Both the position numbers and the translations under genes were made by a program. From Branchiostoma belcheri (taxonomy: Eukaryota; Chordata; Leptocardii; Amphioxiformes; Branchiostomatidae), in assembly GCF_001625305.1 (NCBI RefSeq), contig NW_017802680.1, forward strand, positions 72,204 to 136,203: a stretch of DNA of 64,000 nt. Direction: 5' to 3'. This document shows, piece by piece, positions 57,658 through 64,000 of the stretch. The notes under the pieces were generated by a model. That model was not told where the DNA came from and ran no database searches. It worked only from the letters and a program-made list of their open reading frames with translations. The first letter of the stretch is position 1; each line of letters opens with the position of its first letter.

Positions 57658-58943
57658 ACTGTGCAAAGGGCGGCTATTTGAGGTTGTTTAATGTCATGCT
57701 GTATTTTATAGAGGGCAGACAATGCAAGTGATAATGAGTCATCTGGTACATGAATTTCTACATGATGTAGTTGTGCACAAATATGTGACTTTTGGGGATG
57801 AAATTTTAGTCTGTTAAAGATCCAGTTTAGGTTGCACAAGTGACAGTTGTCCCATTAGCTACATAGAAAAGATTTATCAGAAACAGTTTTTCTGACAACA
57901 TTATCACAATGTTTAATTAACCTGTGTCTGTTGTAAAATCTTTGGTTTGAATTTGAGGTCAGTTGATCTTTCAGGCTATTACGTGAAAATTTGGTCTGTG
58001 AAGAATTCAGAATCTGCCATGATAGCTATGTGACATAGTTCAGGTGATGTTTTATTCATCGCAGTTAATAGAGACATTTTGTCCGTTCAATAGGCCATAG
58101 AACAAGGAATATTCAGTGCAGGACATCGAATATGGGATGTCAGTTATTTACTGACTATATCACATCACTGGTTTCCTTATTCTATTGCTTTCTTGAATTT
58201 TCCTTTATTTTTTCTTAAGGCAGAAAATGTGCAATGTATCTGGTCAGCTGTTCACATGCAGGTGTGAATATAAGGGCCAACGGTAGGAATGGTCCTTGCC
58301 TGGTGGTTTCCAAGTTTAATCGATAAACTGATTGGTAGAAGCGCCGCCTCAAGCATACAAACAGCAGTAGCTGAGTCAGAATCTTAAACCAGTTATGTGA
58401 TCCGAAAGCAAGCAAACAAACAAAAAAGATAACTTACAGCAGACAATGTCTTAGTCTGGTTTTAATTTCCTCTTCCATGCTGGACTTACTAGTACATGTA
58501 TTAACTGATAATTATTACAGATTTACATGACAACATGTACAAACATGTACTTACATGTACAAACATGTACTTACATGTGCAAACATGTTCTTACATGTAT
58601 GTACATGTACCTGGTGTATGTGTAAATATATGCACTGCTTGTACCTAGTAATTTGTGCATGGCACATACAAGTATTAAGTATACTGTGTAATTGTGCATG
58701 CCAACTGTAGAGTAACCATGAACAAGTCTGCCTGAGCCTTCCTGCAAAGCAATTTGGCACAGACAGTGGAATTTAAATAAGCGTCTCCAGTACTGGTATA
58801 CTATAGTATAGGTTTGCCAGCCTAAGTGCCTGTATGGTAATGTACATGTAACCTTGAGCTCACGGATGGATTGCAGCATTGAGATGTACATAATAATGGT
58901 TGGTTGTTCAGACTTCCCAACCATGCTATTAGCTCCACAGTAA

Positions 58944-59319
58944 GGCCACACCAATTTAATTTGTTGGTTCTCGGATCCGCCTCTTCATTTGTACTGATTT
59001 TCAAAGAAAAAAAAAGATTCTGGTTCTGAATCAACTAAAAAATGCTCATATTTTGCACCCGACAGTTTAGGAAAGTCCTTTTCTTCCTACTTGTTACAGT
59101 TTTTCCATCTATCAATGCAGTGCACGTGGTTTGATTAAAGTTCATAATTCTTTGTTTAAATTTAGAATCCAGTCTTTCGTGTTGACTTCATGGCTCCTAT
59201 CGAAGCATTTGGAGCTATAGTAGGATGCCTAGACCTGTTTTTACTTTTTTTTTTCACCCTGTCGCTTCATTTTTTTTTCTGAAAAAATCTGAGAACCAAC
59301 AAATTTAATAAGTGTTGCC
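58944..59319. mobile_element. PIF/Harbinger-type MITE, 376 bp
   Basis: Starts GGCCACACCAATTTAATTTG, then TTGGTTCTC, and ends GAGAACCAACAAATTTAATA, then AGTGTTGCC; flanked by TAA on the left (58941-58943) and TTA on the right (59320-59322). It has the same length and end type as 45199-45576. Confidence 0.75.
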
Positions 59320-59912
59320 TTAAAGTTAAAGCTCCAGAAATACATGTGCAAATTTTTGGCTGGTGCCGCGAAGTCTCAATCTTGCCAAGGTTATTCATAG
59401 TCGGCTCTCAGTCCAACAGCTTCTGTATAATGTTTGTTAACAAAACTGGCTCCACGCTAATTTAGCAGGGGGCTTCTGAATTCCGATGCTTGCAAAATTA
59501 CAACCTACGGACGGTTGTGTTTGGAAGACTGATGAGTCAGCAAAGTGCCAGGTATCGATCCGACAATTAACGATGCTTGTTCCAAGGTCTGAGTTATTTG
59601 ATTACAAAGTATAATGTCTGTTCCAAGGCTCTTTCTATTACTTTAGTGATTATAGTACATTTCAAGTCACTGTATTCCAAAGTTGCATTTCATTTTATTT
59701 ATATTTACTGTACATTTTATCGTAGACTGACAGTAGCAGTAGTATCGTAGACAAAGTTTCTTCTCTATAAATCACACACAAAACTGTTCTTAATTTGGCT
59801 GAAGTTGCTAAATTTTGCTGTCTACATGTATATCCATTACAAAGTGTTGTACAGAGGGACTGAGTACATGTATATTATAAGTTTACCCAGTTTCTGACCT
59901 GATGTTCTGACT

Positions 59913-60203
59913 TGTGTTTGTGTTGTACCGAGGTTGTGTTTGTGTTGTACCGAGGTTGTGTTAGTGTTGTACCGAGGTTGTGTTTGTGTTGTACCGAGGT
60001 TGTGTTTGTGTTGTACCGAGGTTGTGTTAGTGTTGTACCGAGGTTGTGTTAGTGTTGTACCGAGGTTGTGTTTGTGTTGTACCGAGGTTGTGTTTGTGTT
60101 GTACCGAGGTTGTGTTAGTGTTGTACCGAGGTTGTGTTTGTGTTGTACCGAGGTTGTGTTAGTGTTGTACTTAGGTTGTGTTAGTGTTGTACAGAGGTTG
60201 TAA
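59913..60203. repeat. 22-bp minisatellite, about 13 units, next to the exon 4 acceptor
   Basis: GTTGTGTTTGTGTTGTACCG, then AG, with T/A variation at one position (GTGTTT or GTGTTA). It ends 26 bp before the acceptor of exon 4 and supplies most of the U/G-rich sequence where a polypyrimidine tract would be. The open frame inside it is unrelated to the exon. Confidence 0.95.
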
Positions 60204-60229
60204 TGAGTTGTGTTGCTGTTGTGTTACAG

Positions 60230-60341
60230 ACTGACGGCATCCCCAGGCCCACGGCTCGCAGTGTCAGGCATCAGTATGACTTCTTCACTCTGGACGTGAC
60301 CTTGAAGGAGGGCAGGAGACTCGCTATCAGGGACAAATGTG
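60230..60341 (+). CDS. MCTP: MCTP-like gene, exon 4 (start of C2A)
   Basis: Acceptor GTGTTACAG, 37 codons plus one base, donor TGTG|GTCAGT; phase 0 in, phase 1 out. After a short linker (TDGIPRPTARSVRHQ) the peptide YDFFTLDVTLKEGRRLAIRD is the first strand of a C2 domain of MCTP type, followed by KCG leading into the next exon's TSDPYVKF. The aspartate in IRDK is the first calcium ligand of the C2 fold. In vertebrate MCTP proteins the corresponding stretch reads similarly (YQLDITLRRGQSL). MCTP proteins are ER/vesicle membrane proteins with three C2 domains and two C-terminal membrane segments, implicated in calcium-dependent membrane traffic and synaptic homeostasis; those later parts lie outside this window. 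Confidence 0.9.
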
Positions 60342-60422
60342 GTCAGTAGAGTCATCAACATTATAGTTAACATCTGTGTCCATAATATCACCAGGGTCCA
60401 TAATATCGCCACCTTGAGAAAC

Positions 60423-60532
60423 AGTGTGCTTTAAGATATTTTTACTGCAACATACTTTTGGTATGCACTCCTTCACACATCAAATGTACATACCTTAGGG
60501 TATGTTGCAGTAAAAATATCTTTAAGCACACT
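60423..60532. mobile_element. Hairpin MITE, AGTGTGCTTTAAGATATTTT arms
   Basis: Perfect inverted arms of 32 bp (60423-60454 and 60501-60532) around a 46-bp loop that itself holds a GGTATGCA/TACATACC pairing. No clear target duplication and no second copy noticed. Confidence 0.7.
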
Positions 60533-61040
60533 ATTTAAGTTAAGCATTCTGAACTAAACATAGTTCACATTGATACGAATTTAAGGCTTCATGGTAAATG
60601 TGGTGAGTAGAGACGTCTGACTCCAAGCTATACCGCCTGAACAAGTTAGTTTTTATGAAACGTCTTTCCGTTTTCAAAATCATAACTGGTGTTTGAGTAA
60701 TTGTTTTTTGGCATAAACTTGGTTCACAGTGATAAAGGAAAAGGCTCAATGGTTCTGTAGATAAGGTGAGTAACATGCTATATGTACAGGAGACTAAGTT
60801 GGCCTGACTTCTGTGGGCAGAGTTTAGTTCACGTTGATAGAAAACTGTGGAGATGTGAGGAATATCATCATAAGGTTTCATCATGAATCTTTGAGTTCTA
60901 TTCTTCTCATGTCACAGCATTTCTGCCATCCTATCATGGTCAACTCTGTGAGATTCTACTATCATGAAAGTTCATCTGTGTTGGTTGTTACATGTTTAAA
61001 GTTAAAACTTTTGGTCCAACACAAAAAATTCTCTCACCTC

Positions 61041-61075
61041 TCACGAGCTTTCGACCAGTCTTCCTCAGTAGACTG
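61041..61075 (-). ncRNA. Hammerhead-like motif, degraded copy of the 32.4-kb type
   Basis: Minus strand: CTGAGGA, extra A, GACTGGTC, GAAA, GCTC. Stem II is shortened to GAC/GTC with a 2-base loop, and stem I no longer pairs. Flanking sequence (CAACACAAAAAATTCTCTCA, GACTGACCCAGTGAAGCTTG) matches 32376-32460, so both are copies of one repeat. Confidence 0.3.
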
Positions 61076-61910
61076 ACCCAGTGAAGCTTGTCACGTGGCT
61101 TGAGATTTTATTGAGATTTTATTTTCACAAAAATAGTTCCATTAGTTCCATTCCCATGTCCCAGCAATAATATTGTCACCCCGTCATGGCTAACTTGATT
61201 TCCGTGCCTGCCAAGTTCAAGGCATCTGCTTTTGCTATCAACCCTCCAATTGCCCCTGCACAGTGCACCGCCCCCCTCCCACCCTCCTCTTCCTGGGGTG
61301 ACAAGGTCGTAAGATCGGATCATTAATCCGTTGACCTCTGTAGTGCAAGATGTGCTTTTTCTGTGACCTTGGCTGTGACCTTGGCTGTGACCTTGGCTGC
61401 ACACTGCCACGTTTTATGCATCCTTGGTGCTGCAGGACATGTGAAGGTACAAGTACAGAGCGCTGACATAACGGTTTGGAGCCGGCGGCCATTCTGGTGT
61501 AACCTTCAGGAAAGTCATATAAAGTGAATGTGGGTGGTGACTGATCCTTAAGTCTGGAGTTAATCTCTCAAAGATGGGACTTTAATCCCCTCAAGTTTAG
61601 GTGTTAATCCGTGTGTGAACAGAACAAATGATGTGTCGATGAAGGTTAGACATCCAGGTCATGAGATTCACTAGAAAACAGTTACTAGCTTAAAGTGACT
61701 GGGTAGATTTTGCAAACTGTCAGACATTTCTACGCATCTACATGTACTTAGTCCACATTTTTCAAAATCTATCCAGTTGCTTAAGTACTATCTATTTTCT
61801 ACTGTATAATATATAGTATTACGTAGTGTAGGATATAGGGGTGCATGTCTTTTTCTGTAAGACACTTTCAGCAGTATGATGAGCAGTATTATGTTCTTTC
61901 CAACTTCCAG

Positions 61911-61996
61911 GAACGAGCGACCCTTATGTGAAGTTCAAGTATGATGGGAAGCAGGTGTACAATAGCAGGATCGTGTACAAGAACTTGAACCCTCGG
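61911..61996 (+). pseudogene. Duplicated 5' half of C2A exon 5, with stop
   Basis: Nearly identical to the first 86 bp of exon 5, including its acceptor (CAACTTCCAG against TAACTTCCAG). It encodes [20 protein letters not shown], then VYKNLNPR, and hits TAA at 61997 where exon 5 has TGG. There is one amino-acid change (N for K after VY) and three silent differences. The copy ends in three tandem units of ACTTGAACCCTCGGTAA and then runs straight into the real acceptor. If GTAAAC at 61996 served as a donor, the 85-base piece would leave in phase 2 and join exon 6 in frame, deleting 46 residues of C2A; normally it should be skipped. Confidence 0.8.
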
Positions 61997-62056
61997 TAAA
62001 CTTGAACCCTCAGTAAACTTGAACCCTTGGTAACGATTATTTTCTCTAACTTCCAG

Positions 62057-62279
62057 GAACCAGCGACCCTTATGTGAAGTTCAAGTACGACGGGAAGCAG
62101 GTGTACAAGAGCAGGATCGTGTACAAGAACTTGAACCCTCGGTGGGACGAGAGCTTCTCGCTGCCCGTGGACGACGTGACCCGGCCGCTCGTGGTGAAAG
62201 TGTTCGACTACGACAGGGGGCTGCAGGATGACCCCATGGGTCATGCCTACATCGACCTGGCCGCACTCATCATTCACAG
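62057..62279 (+). CDS. MCTP: MCTP-like gene, exon 5 (core of C2A)
   Basis: Acceptor CTAACTTCCAG, 223 bp, donor CACAG|GTGGGT; phase 1 in, phase 2 out. It encodes [20 protein letters not shown], then [13 protein letters not shown], then [20 protein letters not shown], then [13 protein letters not shown]. All expected calcium-binding aspartates are visible: SDPY, FDYD and the D of GLQDD, together with the NLNPxW signature of C2 domains. TSDPYVKF, KNLNPxW and VFDYDxGLQDDxMG are nearly the same in vertebrate MCTP1/2, which makes this the strongest single piece of evidence for the family. The exon is GC-rich against an AT-rich background. Confidence 0.95.
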
Positions 62280-62518
62280 GTGGGTCCTCATTGGTGGGGC
62301 TGGGATGATTGACAGGTGGGGCTGGGATGATTGACAGGTGGGGCTGGGGATGATTGACAGGTGGGGCTGGGATGATTGACAGGTGGGTCTGGGATGATTG
62401 ACAGGTGGGGCTGGGATGATTGACAGGTGGGGCTAGGATGATTGACAGGTGGGGCTGGGATGATTGACAGGTGGGGCTGGGATGATTGACAGGTGGAAAG
62501 GAGATGATTGACAGGGGG
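62280..62518. repeat. 22-bp minisatellite starting at the exon 5 donor, about 10 units
   Basis: Units GGGGCTGGGATGATTGACAG plus GT directly follow the exon 5 donor. Each unit re-creates ATTGACAG|GTGGG, almost the same as the real junction ATTCACAG|GTGGG. Nine copies keep the GT. Read-through of the donor stops at 62335. Confidence 0.95.
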
Positions 62519-62738
62519 GCTTGGATGATTGGCAGATTGGCCTGCTGATTCAGTTCTGCTGTGCCGTCCTTGGTGCTGAAAGTTTTGTTTTTGTTTGTTC
62601 TGTAGGAAAGAGTTGAGTTAGAGGATCTACACAAAAGTACAAAACATCTCAGTAATCTCTAGCAGTGTGTTTGTTGTTTGTTCTGTTGTGATATGGTATA
62701 ACAGTGTGTGATATTTGATGTTTTTGTGTTTCCTGCAG

Positions 62739-62847
62739 GAAAGAAGAGTTTAAAGTAGAGCTAGAGGATCCACACGTGGCAGAAGACCTGGGCTACCTTC
62801 TCCTGGACCTCACTCTGGTGCCAAAAACTAGTGATGAGAAGGAAGAG
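62739..62847 (+). CDS. MCTP: MCTP-like gene, exon 6 (end of C2A)
   Basis: Acceptor TTTCCTGCAG, phase 2 in, 36 full codons, donor GAG|GTCAGT, phase 0 out. The peptide KEEFKVELEDPHVAEDLGYL, then LLDLTLVPK and TSDEKEE, matches the last strands of MCTP C2A (vertebrate LTLKDPHYPDHDLGIILLSV, then ILTPKE). After this C2A is complete; C2B, C2C and the membrane part must lie to the right of the window. A near-RE1 sequence (CCGTCCTTGGTGCTGA, one mismatch) sits 170 bp upstream at about 62563. Confidence 0.9.
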
Positions 62848-64000
62848 GTCAGTTTCTTAACAAATATGCATAATATGTGTCTTAAAGGAGATGGACAAAA
62901 CTTTCATCATGTGTCTTATAAGGAACTCAGAGATAGATGTAACATTCTGATTCAGAAGTTTTATATCAGTGGACAACCTCTTCTTTTTGTTTTGGAGACC
63001 ACTTTCAGCTTCAGTTTCAGTTTATTACGATACCCTTTAGCCTGTTAGGGCTAATCTTCCAGGGCTCATTACACATTACACACACAGTACAAATATACAC
63101 ATATGACTACAAATTTACATACACGTTGAGGTTACATGTCAGACAAGTTACTAATTATAGCTAAAATCAAATCATAGCTTGATGAAGATCATGTCACCAT
63201 ATTATAGTAGGTTACTGTGCAGGGGGTGGGGGTGGGGGGTGAGATGGGAAGGGGGAAAGTTATAACTGCAACTTGAAGCCCCCCTGTTATGTGATTTTAT
63301 TTGACTGTTGTCCACCTTTCGTTGCTTGACTAGATGTAACCATGTCTTGTCCTTTGTAAGTGTATGCTGGGCCCCATTGGAAAGCAGCTTCTACTAGCTG
63401 AATGAGCTAACTAGCCAGTTTATGAATGAATGAAGACCTTTATTGTACAGACATACCCACTGGGTTAAGTACAGGTCACAACACAAGGATGGAATACAGA
63501 TAACATTACATACATCGTTAAGTAGCTACAATTAGATAAATTAACTAAATTCGGTTTCTTCTCGTTTCTTCCTGATGGTAAACAGGTAAGAACAGGTATG
63601 TTTCAATATAGAAGGTTTGTCTAAGCTCATTAGAAATATAAATTTATATGTACAACTTAGAGATGTATGAAGAAGGGGAAAATAGATTGTATCAGATTAT
63701 AAAGATCTGCTATCTCTTTCTTGTATATGAGAAAATAAATGTGTAAAAGACTTTGTGTACAAGTAGGCAGCAAACACTTTCTGCATAATATTATATGTCA
63801 TAAGCTTGTAATTCCAAAGATAGAGTTTTCTCATTTCTGAGTCCCATCATGATCCAATAGTGAGTATGCCTTCCATAAATCCCAATATAATGCTATTATA
63901 CCACCAGTGCTGGGAGTTTCTGATGGTCTCAAAATGGTCGTTATCACCTGAAGCTGTCAAATAAAGCACAGAAGACAGACGGGCTGACAAAAACAGTTAT
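62848..64000 (+). other. Start of intron 6
   Basis: No exon is visible to the window edge. 63005-63160 (TCAGTTTCAGTTTATTACGA onward) and 63420-63540 (GAAGACCTTTATTGTACAGA onward) look like reverse-orientation LINE/SINE 3' tails; both start with ATT-rich sequence and continue with unrelated 3'-UTR-like sequence. A G-rich run sits at 63221-63255. Nothing else structured. Confidence 0.5.

Larger units (their letters stand above)
31469..60229 (+). other. Intron 3, about 28.8 kb
   Basis: No host exon recognised. It holds most copies of MITE-A, two LINE fragments, hammerhead-like motifs, satellites, the assembly gap and one PIF/Harbinger-type MITE pair, listed separately. I see nothing structured in 31640-32370, 32480-33120, 33610-34200, 35400-36000, 36215-37165, 39720-40190, 40420-40890, 43500-44280, 44400-45190, 47800-48110, 48490-49600, 49800-50230, 51660-52365, 53125-53990, 54270-54870, 55970-56720, 56800-57350, 57660-58480, 58640-58935 and 59325-59910. 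Confidence 0.6.
60342..62056 (+). other. Intron 4
   Basis: It contains a 110-bp hairpin element (60423-60532), a Penelope-type repeat end (61010-61100), a short GTGACCTTGGCT triplication (about 61368-61400) and the duplicated exon fragment at 61911-61996. Nothing structured in 60540-61000 and 61410-61880. Confidence 0.6.

Noticed and set aside
59934-60203. 89-codon open frame immediately upstream of exon 4
   Set aside because: Repeat peptide from the 22-bp array; it ends in a stop before the acceptor and does not join exon 4.
61924-62634. 236-codon open frame (minus) overlapping exon 5
   Set aside because: Antisense of real C2A exon sequence and of the 22-bp minisatellite; the plus strand carries a conserved C2 domain with correct splice sites.

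Overview
The window looks like chordate, probably cephalochordate (Branchiostoma-like), nuclear DNA. This is inferred from one multi-exon gene whose conserved part reads as the first C2 domain of an MCTP protein (multiple C2 domains and transmembrane region), set in very long introns packed with minisatellites, MITEs, tRNA-derived SINEs and CR1-like LINE fragments. No bacterial or viral gene organisation is visible. One 20-N gap (46297-46316) marks it as a draft assembly.

One gene on the + strand explains all the host coding sequence I can support. Two candidate first exons (1675-1858 and 10685-10733) both end in phase 1 and both end with D-S-E-(L)-G. Either joins in frame to a long, basic, low-complexity exon 2 (11316-11755). 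A 29-codon exon 3 (31382-31468) follows. Exons 4, 5 and 6 (60230-60341, 62057-62279, 62739-62847) build C2A with its calcium-binding aspartates. All splice phases agree (1-1, 0-0, 0-0, 1-1, 2-2), and the gene runs off the right edge. A broken half-copy of exon 5 lies 60 bp upstream of it (61911-61996).

Layout: 1-1.7 kb GC-rich flank with a 51-bp minisatellite; 1.9-10.6 kb satellites, hairpin MITEs and a truncated LINE; 10.7-11.8 kb second start exon and exon 2; 11.8-31.4 kb intron 2 with a complete-looking 2.6-kb non-autonomous hAT-type element (8-bp target duplication), SINEs and decayed satellites; 31.5-60.2 kb intron 3 with repeated MITE families, Penelope-type hammerhead-like motifs, LINE fragments and a satellite around the gap; 60.2-64 kb the C2A exons.

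The most interesting signal is that the satellite at 45.9-47.8 kb and a related cluster at 35.0-35.4 kb carry 18 complete matches to the classical 16-position RE1/NRSE consensus of the neuronal repressor REST/NRSF, inside an intron of a synaptic-type gene. Other points of note are hammerhead-like motifs, a minisatellite apparently grown from a 5' splice site, the duplicated exon fragment, and a gap flanked by the same 414 bp on both sides. Everything was read by eye; no alignment or database search was run.
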